Assembly (NCBI GenBank): GCA_964524185.1 | Contig: CAZGCI010000045.1 | Coordinates: 1 to 31,174, forward strand | Length of the DNA: 31,174 bases | Source of the DNA: Thiohalocapsa sp964524185 | GTDB taxonomy: Bacteria; Pseudomonadota; Gammaproteobacteria; Chromatiales; Chromatiaceae | Direction of reading: 5' to 3' | Part shown: positions 1-8,075 of the stretch, piece by piece | How positions within the stretch are numbered: the first letter of the stretch is position 1 | How the letters are laid out: every line of letters starts with the position of its first letter | The notes under the pieces: generated by a model | Databases searched by the model: none | Seen by the model: only the letters and a program-made list of their open reading frames with translations | What the model was told of the DNA's origin: nothing | Made by a program: the position numbers and the translations under genes

Positions 1-180
1 AGCCGGCTTGCAGGATCAATCACTTCAGGCAGTTACAGACTGCGCAAATGGCTCATCTGGTGTGAAAGTTTCCGTCAATCGCCGTAGGAGAACGGGTTGC
101 CGCGTTTGCACGCTCGGCCCGCAGCGCTGCAGGCAGCGTCTCGATGCCGAACGGCGATCAGCCAGGAGCCGAGGAGTCTC

Positions 181-1944
181 ATGGCATTACGCCCAGCACC
201 AACAGCCTGGTTCGAGGTGGTTGTCCCGGAGACGGACGTCGGCGATGCGATGAGTGCACTCGCCGACCTGGGTACTGTCCAGTTTGAATGGACCGCAGCG
301 GCTGCCACCGCCCCAGGACTGCCAGAGCTTGCGGCCCCTGTCGCGCGCTATCGGGAACTGGCAAGACAATACGGCCGTTACTGGCCGGAGGCGGACTACC
401 AAGGCCGCTGTTGCACACTGCCGGTGGCGGTTTCCGCGCGCGCGGCCTTGGGGCAGGTCGAGGCTTGGGTCGAGGCGGTCCAAGGTCCGTTAGCGCGCAT
501 CGAGGCGCTGCACGATCGGCGTCGGCTACTGCAACGCTGGGGTGAATTGCTGCCGGCCCTTGCCGAGCAGGCGCCGGATCTGGACCTAGGCGCATTGGCC
601 GCCGCCGGACCGGCGCTGGCGGTTTTCTGCCTAGTGCTGCCGCAGGATGCAGCCGAGGCCCTCGACCAGGCCAAGCATCGCTTGGAGGAGCAACCGGGCC
701 CAGCGCTTGCACTTGCGTTCCGCGCGGGCACGGATCGCGCCTGGCTGTGGCTCGGCGGCGCGGAAGACTGCACCTCGGTCTGTGCCTGGGCGAGCGCCCA
801 CGGCGGCGACTGTCTGCCCCCGCTGGAGTGGCAGCACGCCCCTGCTGCCGCGGCGGTTGCCGAGGTACTGCCGCGCCTTGCGGAAATCTCGCGTGAGCTG
901 CAAGCCTTGGCAACGGAGCTGCAACAGCAGGCGTGGCGGCATGGCGTCCACCACGCCACCGGCGTGCTAGAGCGCATCGACTGGTTCTGGCAGTCGGCGC
1001 AGAACATCCGCTGCGACGGTCCCCAGTGCTGGATCACCGGCTGGACCAGCGAGCCCGACGTGGCGCGCTTAGACCGTGCGCTGGCGGCGGCCGGCGTGCG
1101 GGGCAGAGCGGCCTTGCCGCAGCCCCCGGCGGACGCTGAGCCGCCGGCCCTGCTGCGGCACGGCCTTTGGCGGCGGCCGTTCGAGGTCTTCGCCCGCGCC
1201 GTCGGCGCGCCTGGCACCACGGAGGCGGACCCCACCACTTGGGTCGCCCTGCTCGTGCCGCTGATGTTCGGCTATATGTTTGGCGACGTGGGCCATGGGG
1301 CCGTCATCGCCGCGGTAGGGCTGCTGGTGCGCCGCCGCACGTTGCTATGGCCGCTATTGGTGGTCTGCGGCGTTGCGTCCATGGGCTTCGGACTCGCTTA
1401 CGGCGAAATCTTTGGCTTTGAGCACCTGGTTGACCCGCTCTGGGTGCGACCGCTGGACCAGCCCCTGCTGATTCTCGCCGTTCCGGTGGGCTTCGGCGCG
1501 TTGGTGTTGACCCTGGGGCTGCTGCTGCATACGGTGGAGAGCTGTTGGCGCGGCAAGGGCCGGTCTGAGGGCGTCGCCGATGCCGCACAGTTATTGGTCT
1601 ACTGGGGCCTGCTGGCAGCCCTGGTTTGGCCCGTCGCGCTTTGGAGCGCAGTCATCGGACTGCTGCTCAACACGCTGTCGTTTGCCCGCGTCGGCGCCTT
1701 TGCCCTCGCCCACGGCGCGCTGGCAATGGTGGTCATTACCCTCGCCGCGGGCATGCCAGGCGTCCTGAGCAGCGCGCTCACACTCATCATCGGCAATCTC
1801 TTCGTCATCGTGCTCGAAGGGCTGCTCGTCAGCATCCAGACCAGCCGCCTGGTGTTGTTCGAGTTCTTCTTGCGCTTTTTCGAGGGTACGGGGCGGCCCT
1901 TCGACCCGGCGCCGGCATCACCTGCCCAGCGACGGCCGGGTTAG
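181..1944 (+). CDS. V-type ATPase subunit I (a-type stator/ion-channel subunit)
   Basis: Membrane a-type subunit of a V/A-type rotary ATPase, which forms the ion half-channels next to the c-ring. The 587-residue product has a soluble N-terminal half (about 1-350) and a C-terminal half of about seven membrane segments (about 360-565). Family marks are clear: FGYMFGDVGHG at 363-373, SFARVGAFALAH with R503 (position of the essential channel arginine), and R556 ahead of FFEGTGRPF. Start: ATG 181 has GAGGAG 4 bases upstream; an in-frame ATG at 97 would add an arginine-rich 28-residue stretch unlike the family. The preceding 180 bases show no gene that can be named. No c-subunit or catalytic subunit follows: the next gene is convergent and its stop codon overlaps this one. 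The rest of the ATPase must lie upstream or elsewhere. Family assignment is secure; ion and direction (synthesis or pumping) cannot be told. Confidence 0.93.
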   Translation: MALRPAPTAWFEVVVPETDVGDAMSALADLGTVQFEWTAAAATAPGLPELAAPVARYRELARQYGRYWPEADYQGRCCTLPVAVSARAALGQVEAWVEAVQGPLARIEALHDRRRLLQRWGELLPALAEQAPDLDLGALAAAGPALAVFCLVLPQDAAEALDQAKHRLEEQPGPALALAFRAGTDRAWLWLGGAEDCTSVCAWASAHGGDCLPPLEWQHAPAAAAVAEVLPRLAEISRELQALATELQQQAWRHGVHHATGVLERIDWFWQSAQNIRCDGPQCWITGWTSEPDVARLDRALAAAGVRGRAALPQPPADAEPPALLRHGLWRRPFEVFARAVGAPGTTEADPTTWVALLVPLMFGYMFGDVGHGAVIAAVGLLVRRRTLLWPLLVVCGVASMGFGLAYGEIFGFEHLVDPLWVRPLDQPLLILAVPVGFGALVLTLGLLLHTVESCWRGKGRSEGVADAAQLLVYWGLLAALVWPVALWSAVIGLLLNTLSFARVGAFALAHGALAMVVITLAAGMPGVLSSALTLIIGNLFVIVLEGLLVSIQTSRLVLFEFFLRFFEGTGRPFDPAPASPAQRRPG

Positions 1945-3761
1945 CCGACGGCCGCTTCCTCGGGCAGATCCTGGAACTGCAAGGCCGCTAGTCGGGCGTA
2001 GAGCCCACCTTGGGCTTGCAGCTGGGCATGGCGGCCGGCGGCGACGATGCGGCCGTGGTCGAGCACCAGAATGCGGTCCGCCTCGCGGACGGTGGCCAGC
2101 CGGTGGGCGATGACGATGCTGGTGCGCCCCACCATCAGGTGCGACAGGGCGTCCTGCACCAGCTGCTCGCTCTCTGCATCTAGGGCGCTGGTGGCCTCAT
2201 CGAGCAGCAGCAGGGCCGGGTCGCGCAGGATGGCCCGAGCGATGGCGATGCGCTGGCGCTCGCCGCCGGAGAGGCGCACGCCGCGCTCGCCGAGGAAGGT
2301 GTCGTAGCCCTCCGGCAGGCGCTGGATGAAACCATCGGCGTGGGCGGCAGTGGCCGCGGCGCGCACCTGCGCCGCCGACGCCTGCTCGTTGCCGTAGCGG
2401 ATGTTCTCGGCGGCGGAGGCACCGAAGATCACCGGGTCCTGGGGTACCACGGCGATGTGCCGACGCAGCGCCGCTGGGTCCAATCGGCGCAGGTCCACAC
2501 CGTCGAAGGTGAGCCGCCCTTGCTGCGGGTCGTAGAAGCGCAGCAGCAGATGGAACAGGGTTGATTTGCCGGCGCCGGACGGCCCCACCAGGGCGATCCG
2601 CTCGCCTGGGGTGATGTCCAGCTCGATGTCCGTGAGTGCGGGCGTCTCCGGCCTTGCGGGGTAGCGAAAGGTCAGGCCCTCGGCGCGAATGTGGCCGGTG
2701 ACGCGCACGGGTAGTCGGCTCGGCCGGGTCGGCGGTTGGATGGCGGGCTCGGCTTCCAGCAGCTCCATCAGGCGCTCGGCGGCCCCGGCGCCTCGCAGCA
2801 GCTGGCCCAGGATCTCGCTCAAGGAGCCCACGGAGCCGGCCATCAACACGGCATAGAACAGAAAGGCCGAGAGCTCACCGCCGGTGATCTGCCCGGCGAG
2901 CACCGCGTGCCCGCCCAGCCAAAGCACGGTGCCGATGGCGCCGAAGGCGAGCAGGGTCGCAACGCCCGCCAGCAGGGCCGACGCGCGGGAGCGGCGCATG
3001 GCCGTGGTGAAGGCCGCCTCCACACGGTTACCGTAGCGCTCGGCGTCGATGGCCTCGTGGCAGCTCGCCTGCACGGTGCGGATGCCGTGCAGGGTTTCAT
3101 CCACATAGGCTGCAATGTCGCCAATGCGGTCTTGGCTCTGCCGCGACAGGCGCCGCACGCGCCCCCCGATGATCCAGGTGGGCAGGATCACCACGGGCAC
3201 GCCGAGGAGCACCAGGGCGGTGAGCTTGGGGCTGGTCACTGCCAGCATCACCAGCCCGCCGGCGGCGAGGATGGCGCTCCGCAGCCCCATGGCCAGGGTG
3301 GAGCCCACCACCACCTGCAGCAGCGCCGTGTCACTGGTGAGCCGGGCGATGAGCTCGCCAGTGCGCGTGGTCTCGTAGAAGCCCACATCCAGGGCCAGCG
3401 CCCGGTTGAACACGGCGAGGCGGATATCCGCCACCACGCGCTCCCCGATCCAGTTGAGCAGGTAGCTGCGCAGGGCCACGGAGAAGGCGAACAACAGCAC
3501 CACGCCGAGGAAGAGCGCCAGCGCCAGGTCGAGTGCCTGCGGCGAGCCGGTGGCGATCCCGCGGTCCACAACCGCGCGGATCACCTGTCCGAAGGCCAGT
3601 AGGGCGAGCGCCGCCAGCACCAGCGCGAGCAGTGCCAGGGCGAGGCGCAGGCCGTAGGGCAACGTGAACCTCAGTAGCCGCAGCAGCGGCCCGAGGTGGC
3701 GTGAGCGGGCGCGCTCGCTGGGGTCTGACGTGTCGTCTACGGCGGGGCCGTGGTGGGGCAT
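1941..3761 (-). CDS. MsbA-related half-size ABC exporter (permease fused to ATPase)
   Basis: Inner-membrane exporter half-transporter of 606 residues, expected to work as a homodimer. An N-terminal six-helix domain (about 30-330) is followed by a complete nucleotide-binding domain: Walker A GPSGAGKST at 393-401, signature LSGGE (E in place of the usual Q), Walker B LLLLDEATSALD and H-loop IVIAHRLAT. Segments such as GERVVADIRLAVF and FYETTRTGELIARLTSDT match the MsbA-related permease/ATP-binding family (TIGR02204 type) better than MsbA itself. The substrate is unknown; lipids or hydrophobic drugs are only possibilities. Start: ATG 3761 gives the family's usual length; the open frame continues to 3986 but that part is proline/arginine-rich and not conserved. 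No convincing ribosome-binding site precedes 3761. It stands alone, and its TAA overlaps the TAG of the convergent ATPase gene by 4 bases. Confidence 0.9.
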   Translation of the reverse strand: MPHHGPAVDDTSDPSERARSRHLGPLLRLLRFTLPYGLRLALALLALVLAALALLAFGQVIRAVVDRGIATGSPQALDLALALFLGVVLLFAFSVALRSYLLNWIGERVVADIRLAVFNRALALDVGFYETTRTGELIARLTSDTALLQVVVGSTLAMGLRSAILAAGGLVMLAVTSPKLTALVLLGVPVVILPTWIIGGRVRRLSRQSQDRIGDIAAYVDETLHGIRTVQASCHEAIDAERYGNRVEAAFTTAMRRSRASALLAGVATLLAFGAIGTVLWLGGHAVLAGQITGGELSAFLFYAVLMAGSVGSLSEILGQLLRGAGAAERLMELLEAEPAIQPPTRPSRLPVRVTGHIRAEGLTFRYPARPETPALTDIELDITPGERIALVGPSGAGKSTLFHLLLRFYDPQQGRLTFDGVDLRRLDPAALRRHIAVVPQDPVIFGASAAENIRYGNEQASAAQVRAAATAAHADGFIQRLPEGYDTFLGERGVRLSGGERQRIAIARAILRDPALLLLDEATSALDAESEQLVQDALSHLMVGRTSIVIAHRLATVREADRILVLDHGRIVAAGRHAQLQAQGGLYARLAALQFQDLPEEAAVG

Positions 3762-4204
3762 AAGGACGGGGCGTAACGGTCTGATGACGCAAACTTGCGC
3801 GGCGTTCCGGGCTTGGCCCCGTGAGATGGACGCCTGCGTGCGCGGATCAAGCGCAGCCGCCAGCGCCGTGATGGGCCCGCAGGCGCTCCTGGGAGCGGGC
3901 GCGCTGTGTTGGCGGAGGTTTGGCAGGCTGATCAGCGCGGGCGCGGGCGGTCCGGTGAGCGTGCGCGGCGGCGGCCGAGCGATCAAGCGGGCCCTGGTGC
4001 AGCCCGCTTGTGTGACGGCCCTGGTCGGGCGGCTGTGGGTTGCCTCTTGGTGCGCTGACTTGCTGCGCTATGGCGCTGCCCTGACCGCCTTTGTTTTGGG
4101 GACCCTGGCGAGGCCCTGACCGGGTTTTGGGCGGCAGCCTGGTGGGGACACCCTGGGGGGCGGGACCCTGGGTCAGAACCTTGCGGCAGGATCTTGCGGC
4201 CGGC
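3762..4204. other. Gap without a recognisable gene (443 bases)
   Basis: This space lies between the exporter start and the end of the DUF465 gene. Frames on both strands stay open because of high GC, but their translations are low-complexity and match nothing I know. The part at about 4095-4180 is rich in imperfect repeats of GGGACCCTGG-like words. The promoter of the exporter is presumably here, but I cannot point to it. Confidence 0.5.
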
Positions 4205-4441
4205 TTAGGGCTGCAGTATGGCGTAGAGCTTGTCCTTCAGCAGGAGGCGTTCCTTTTTCAAGTCTTCGATGGTCTCGTCCGTCACCGGGGTGCCGAGCTC
4301 CTCGAGCTTGCGCACGCGTGCGTCCAGATCGTCGTACTGATTCATCAGTTGCGCGAATGTCGAATCGGATTCACGCAGGCTGTCGATCCGGCTTTCAAGC
4401 TCCGGGAACTCGTGTACTAGGTCATGTTTCTCGCCGAGCAT
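4205..4441 (-). CDS. DUF465 (YdcH-family) small coiled-coil protein
   Basis: A 78-residue acidic, almost entirely helical protein of the DUF465/YdcH family, recognised by the N-terminal LGEKHDLVHEFPE and the FAQLMNQYDDLDARVRKLE segment followed by LKKERLLLKDKLY. Family members form short antiparallel coiled coils; no molecular function is established. The length is typical. GGAGG lies 11 bases upstream of the ATG, a little far but usable. It stands alone, with gaps of over 400 bases on both sides. I am confident of the family, not of any role. Confidence 0.85.
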   Translation of the reverse strand: MLGEKHDLVHEFPELESRIDSLRESDSTFAQLMNQYDDLDARVRKLEELGTPVTDETIEDLKKERLLLKDKLYAILQP

Positions 4442-5029
4442 CGGGTCATCGTCCTCCGCAGCAGTGCACCGCGAGCGGCGCAGGTGGTTGCCCCGGGGGC
4501 AGGTTCTTGATCACCCGCTCGCGCACGACGTTGCCGGGTCAGCGTGCGCATGGGTTTTGTCGACGGCGCCCACGCGGGTGCCCGAAGCACCGGCGTCGCG
4601 CGCCTATCTCCATTGTAAACCAGGGGTCATAGGACCACCGGCCAGGCACAGGCTGCCTGCATGATCTGGGTTATGGAATCGCCGGTTTCGGCGCTACAGC
4701 GGCGGATTTTCCCGCGGTTTGGCACCGCTCGAGTGCCGCATGTCATGCGTGGAGGGGTGCCGTGGGCGATGTGCAGCTGGCGATCCGCGCCATGTGGGGG
4801 GCGTGAAAGCGGCGGCGGCACCCTAAGTGACCGTTCAGAAACAACATGAACATGGCCGCAGACGGAAACAAACTACGAAAAGCGCGAAATATGCGAAAGT
4901 CACCCGGATCTCGCGTGCATCTCCGGAAGTTTCGCGCTTTTCGCGTGTTTTGTAGTGACGAGTAGATGGACCGCTTGTTGTTGAATCGTTGCTAAGGAGA
5001 TAACGCTGGAGTGGCCACCCTGGTGCGCA
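4442..5029. other. Gap without a recognisable gene (about 590 bases) holding a palindromic repeat
   Basis: No frame here gives a recognisable protein. On the minus strand a TACAAT at 4612-4617 could be a -10 element for the DUF465 gene, but no good -35 accompanies it. The most conspicuous content is the palindromic repeat at 4873-4954, which is listed separately. This part is also visibly richer in A and T than its surroundings. Confidence 0.5.
4873..4954. repeat. Palindromic intergenic repeat unit (about 80 bp)
   Basis: Two arms are perfectly complementary over 14 bases: CGAAAAGCGCGAAA at 4876-4889 and its reverse complement at 4930-4943. Both arms continue outward to CTAC / GTAG, but the right arm carries extra bases (CGTGTTTT) before GTAG, so one side has gained or lost about 9 bases. 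The centre has a smaller imperfect palindrome (CCGGA at 4904-4908, TCCGG at 4922-4926). The words of type ACGAAA and GCGCGAAA resemble dispersed palindromes common between genes in environmental proteobacteria; that comparison is from memory. Only one copy occurs in this window. Confidence 0.65.
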
Positions 5030-5061
5030 GGGGGAAAGTCCGATCAATCGGCGTTTCCCCC
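5030..5061 (-). terminator. Strong stem-loop 13 bases after the Skp-like gene
   Basis: A nearly perfect palindrome: GGGGGAAA (5030-5037) pairs with TTTCCCCC (5054-5061), and inside it CCGAT (5040-5044) pairs with ATCGG (5047-5051) around a 2-base loop. It starts 13 bases beyond the TGA of the Skp-like gene, the right place for a transcription terminator or an mRNA 3'-end stabiliser. No T-run follows on the minus strand, so it is not a classical intrinsic terminator. Confidence 0.5.
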
Positions 5062-5074
5062 AGCCGCAGCGGGA

Positions 5075-5614
5075 TCAATCCTTGTTCAGGGCGTCGATGA
5101 CGTCCTGGGTCAGGTCCACTTCGGCGCCTTCTTCGAAATACAGCATGCCGGCGCGGTTCGGATCGAAGGCGCTCAGCTCGAACACGGCGGAGATGGACTT
5201 CTGCTTCGCGACGACCTCGATCGCTTCCCGCGCCGGCCCCATGAGCTTTTGGCCTTCTTCCTGCTGGATCTTGACCACTTGCTCCTGCACCTTGGCGAAG
5301 TCCGCCTCGAACTGCGCGATGAGGGAGTCGATCTCTTGTTGCTGCTTGTCCAGCTGGGTCTTGCTCATGAGCGGTTCATCGCGCTCGAGTTGGGCCTGCA
5401 TCTGCCGGATTTCCTGCTCGCGGCGCGCGAAGGCCTGTTGCTCATCGCCGAATTCCTCGGCGAGACGCGCCTGCACGGCGCGGCCCTGCGGGCTTTGCGC
5501 GAACACCCGCTCCATGTTGACGAAGCCGACCCCCGCGGCGGCCGCCGGGGCCGCCGCGAGTGCGGGTAGCAGGCCGACGAGGCCGATGGCGAGCAGGCGT
5601 GGGCGAAGTTGCAT
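5075..5614 (-). CDS. OmpH/Skp-family periplasmic chaperone-like protein
   Basis: A 179-residue exported protein with a clear signal peptide (positively charged start, hydrophobic 8-20, Ala-rich cleavage zone near 27), then GVGFVNMERVFAQSPQGRAV, the characteristic N-terminal strand and turn of the OmpH/Skp family. A long charged helical hairpin follows (about 55-130, many Q, E, K), and a C-terminal part contains ISAVFELS. Skp trimers hold unfolded outer-membrane proteins in the periplasm. Unlike canonical skp it is not next to bamA or lpxD, so it may be a second, divergent copy. GGAG lies 10 bases upstream of the ATG. A strong hairpin follows its stop. Confidence 0.85.
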   Translation of the reverse strand: MQLRPRLLAIGLVGLLPALAAAPAAAAGVGFVNMERVFAQSPQGRAVQARLAEEFGDEQQAFARREQEIRQMQAQLERDEPLMSKTQLDKQQQEIDSLIAQFEADFAKVQEQVVKIQQEEGQKLMGPAREAIEVVAKQKSISAVFELSAFDPNRAGMLYFEEGAEVDLTQDVIDALNKD

Positions 5615-5701
5615 GGCGGGTGGTCTCCGTGACAGTAAGGCGCGATGAGCAGTTGACGTTGGCGGGATGACGGCGGCACGGGCAGTGCGCTGCGGGCCGC
5701 A

Positions 5702-5769
5702 ATTCTACTGCCGGTATACCCGGAGTGATAGCGTGTGTCAGGCAAGTGCCGGCGGCGGTGGGCTACAAT
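5702..5769. promoter_or_regulatory. Possible back-to-back promoters between the Skp-like gene and yaiL
   Basis: In this divergent gap a TACAAT at 5764-5769 could be the -10 element for yaiL (73 bases before its start). On the minus strand TAGAAT (5702-5707) could be that of the Skp-like gene. Neither has a good -35 hexamer. The near-palindrome CCGGTATACCCGG lies between them, upstream of the minus-strand -10. All of this is weak pattern evidence. Confidence 0.25.
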
Positions 5770-5842
5770 TCGCGGAGACACCTCGGCGGCTCCAGCACGC
5801 CGTTCAGGCTGCCCGCCGGCGGCGGTTTCGGAGACAGACGAC

Positions 5843-6376
5843 ATGGCCAACTCGCTGCAGGATCAGTTGCTCAAGGCGGGGCTCGTCGACGAGCAGGCGC
5901 TCAAGCAAGCAAAGAGTAAAAAGCGGAAGCAGAAACGCGCCGGCGGCGGGCGTGCCGTCGCCGATGCTGAGCGCAGCGCCGCCGCGGAACAGGCGGCGGC
6001 CGAGAAGCGCCGCAAGGATCAAGAGCTGAACCGCCAGCGCGAGGCCGAGCGCCAGCGCAAGGCGGACTTGGTGGCCCTTTGGCAGTTGGTGCGCGAGCAC
6101 CGCGTCTCCCGCAGCGGCGGCGATGTGGCCTACAATTTCGCGGACGGCTCGGCGCTCAAGCGGCTGTATGTCACCGCATCCCAGCAACAGGCCATCGCCG
6201 ATGGGAAGCTTGCGATTATTCGTCACGACGACTTCTACGAGCTAGTGCCGGCCGCCGTGGCCGAGCGCGCCGAGCAAACCGATCCCGCCAGCCTGGTCCT
6301 CTGGAGCAAGCCGGGTGAGGGCAATCGCGACGACCCCTACGCCGAGTTCCAGGTCCCGGACGACCTGATGTGGTAA
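5843..6376 (+). CDS. yaiL: DUF2058 protein, YaiL family
   Basis: A 177-residue protein with the opening MANSLQDQLLKAGLVDEQ followed by a lysine-rich block (KSKKRKQKRAGGG), an Ala/Glu/Arg-rich helix (about 35-75) and a conserved C-terminal domain (YNFADGSALKRLYV, LAIIRHDDFYELVPA, DDPYAEFQVPDDLMW). This is the architecture of DUF2058, whose E. coli member YaiL is about 180 residues and described as nucleoid/polysome-associated; its function is not settled. Start: ATG 5843 with GGAG 9 bases upstream; the frame is open from 5735 but the extension is not conserved. The family is characteristic of Gammaproteobacteria. A hairpin repeat follows directly after the stop. Confidence 0.88.
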   Translation: MANSLQDQLLKAGLVDEQALKQAKSKKRKQKRAGGGRAVADAERSAAAEQAAAEKRRKDQELNRQREAERQRKADLVALWQLVREHRVSRSGGDVAYNFADGSALKRLYVTASQQQAIADGKLAIIRHDDFYELVPAAVAERAEQTDPASLVLWSKPGEGNRDDPYAEFQVPDDLMW

Positions 6377-6382
6377 CGCGGA

Positions 6383-6455
6383 AGGGCCGAGGGCGAGCGG
6401 CCGAGGTGCGGACTCCGTGACCCCCGACCAGGCTTGCCCCTCGGCCCTCGGCCCT
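6383..6455. repeat. Dispersed hairpin repeat, copy 1, between convergent genes
   Basis: AGGGCCGAGGG at 6383-6393 has two overlapping perfect complements, at 6438-6448 and 6445-6455; an inner GGCCGAGG (6399-6406) also pairs with this arm. The same arm sequence and a similar loop recur at 24078-24144. Here it lies between yaiL (plus) and the lpd-like gene (minus) and could act as a bidirectional terminator. There is no T-run. Confidence 0.7.
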
Positions 6456-6524
6456 AGCCGGTGAACGACCCGCCCGCGTGTCGCGGCCTTGGTCGCTCGT
6501 CGGGCTGATGCAGCGCCGCGCTCG

Positions 6525-7946
6525 CTATCTCGGCAGCATGGCCAGTTCCGTCAGTCCGTCGTTTTGTTGCTCAACCTTGCCGTAAGCGTCGTAGAACGCT
6601 GCCTGCAGGGCCTCTTCGATGACCGGGTGGTAGAAGGGCATGCGCAGCACCTCGCCGACGCTGAGGCCCTGCTGGATGCACCAGCACATGAGGTGGGCGA
6701 GGTGCTCACCCTTGGGGCCAATCATCTCCATGCCGCGCAGGCGTCCATCAGCCTTGTCGGCATAGACGCGCAGCACGCCGCGGTTCTTGCCCATGATGAG
6801 CGCGCGGCCGACGGGCGCGAACTTGATCTCGCCGATGATCGTGGTCGCCGGATCAAGCGCGTCGAAGCGCTCGCCCACCGCGCAGATGTTCGGATCGCAA
6901 AAGTTGATGTGCATGGGCGTCTTGCGCTCAAAGGCGCGACGCTCGCCGCGGGCCGCGTTCCAGCCTGCGATCTTCCCCTCGTCCCCGGCCTCGTGCAGGA
7001 TCTGGCGTTGAGCGTTGACGTCGCCGGCGATGAACACTGGCAGATCGCCCACCTGCATGGAGTGGCTGTCGAACGCCGGCAGGCCGCGCTCGTCCAGCGG
7101 CACGCCGAGGTGCTCGAGCCCTAGGTGGGCGATGTTCGGCACCCGGCCAATACTGCACAGCACCCGCTCCACCAGCACCTCATGCGCGCCGGCGCGCACC
7201 CGCAGCAGCTCCCCGTCCGGCTCAATCTCCGTCGCGGCGCCCAAGTGCAGCGGGAATTCCTTACGCATGAGGGCGATGGCCGCCTCGTTCACGGCCGGGT
7301 CGCGCAGCCCGGCGATCTGTTCCTGCTGGTCGAAGCCAGTCACCGCGACGCCCAGCCGGTGCAGGCTTTGGCCAAGCTCCAGGCCAATGGTCCCAAGGCC
7401 GATGACGGCGATGGACTTGGGTAGGTCTTCCAACTCGAACAGCGTATCCGTGGTAAGGATCTTGTCGCCGAAGTCTCGCCAGGGCGCCGGCACCAGGGGC
7501 GTGGAGCCGGTGGCAATGACGACCGCGCCGGCGCGAATATGTTGTGTGTCGGCACCCGTGCCGACGGCCAGCAACGTGGGCTCGACAAAGCGGGCGTAGT
7601 CCTGGATGAACAAGTCCCCCGGCATGTCGTCGGTGCTGTTGGTGAGGACCCGGTCGACGAAGGTGTCGCGCAGGTCCTGCACGTGCTCCATGGCCTCCGC
7701 GCTGTCCAGTGTCATGCCCTCGTGGCCGTCGATGCCGTATTTGCCGAGGTGGGTGCGCCGGTGATAGTCCTCTGCTACTTGGATCATGGCCTTGGAGGGC
7801 ATGCAGCCGACGCGTGCGCAGGTGGTGCCCGGCTCGCCGCCGTTAATGAGCACGAAGGACTTGTCCGCCTTGCGCACCTGCGCCATGGCATTGAGGCCGG
7901 CGGTGCCGGAGCCGATGATCGCGACGTCGACGTTTCGTTCTTGCAC
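6525..7946 (-). CDS. Dihydrolipoyl dehydrogenase-like flavoprotein disulfide reductase
   Basis: FAD-dependent pyridine nucleotide-disulfide oxidoreductase, 473 residues. FAD site near the N-terminus (VAIIGSGTAGLNA), redox-active cysteines C43 and C48 in CARVGCMPSK, NAD(P) site (IAVIGLGTIGLELG), second FAD motif (VFIAGDVN), and a C-terminal dimer-interface HPVIEE with the catalytic His/Glu pair H440/E445. These are the parts of dihydrolipoyl dehydrogenase (E3), but the CARVGC spacing motif and isolation from E1/E2 genes point to the divergent Lpd3-like branch, whose physiological disulfide partner is unclear. Start: GTG 7946 with AGGAGA 8 bases upstream. It is transcribed alone, away from aroA. 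Confidence 0.85.
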   Translation of the reverse strand: MQERNVDVAIIGSGTAGLNAMAQVRKADKSFVLINGGEPGTTCARVGCMPSKAMIQVAEDYHRRTHLGKYGIDGHEGMTLDSAEAMEHVQDLRDTFVDRVLTNSTDDMPGDLFIQDYARFVEPTLLAVGTGADTQHIRAGAVVIATGSTPLVPAPWRDFGDKILTTDTLFELEDLPKSIAVIGLGTIGLELGQSLHRLGVAVTGFDQQEQIAGLRDPAVNEAAIALMRKEFPLHLGAATEIEPDGELLRVRAGAHEVLVERVLCSIGRVPNIAHLGLEHLGVPLDERGLPAFDSHSMQVGDLPVFIAGDVNAQRQILHEAGDEGKIAGWNAARGERRAFERKTPMHINFCDPNICAVGERFDALDPATTIIGEIKFAPVGRALIMGKNRGVLRVYADKADGRLRGMEMIGPKGEHLAHLMCWCIQQGLSVGEVLRMPFYHPVIEEALQAAFYDAYGKVEQQNDGLTELAMLPR

Positions 7947-8075
7947 CTGTTTGTTCTCCTGTTTTGGTCTTGGGGCGACGCGGTTGCGGTGTCGGCTGGG
8001 GCGGGCGGTCCGGCGCAGGCGGTTCGCGCAGTCAGCCCGGAGCCGGCGCCGCAGCGCCGCGCGGAGGATTTACAC

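Noticed and set aside
3664..4119. 151-codon plus-strand frame across the exporter start and the following gap
   Set aside because: Starts inside the exporter gene on the other strand, with no ribosome-binding site and no similarity.
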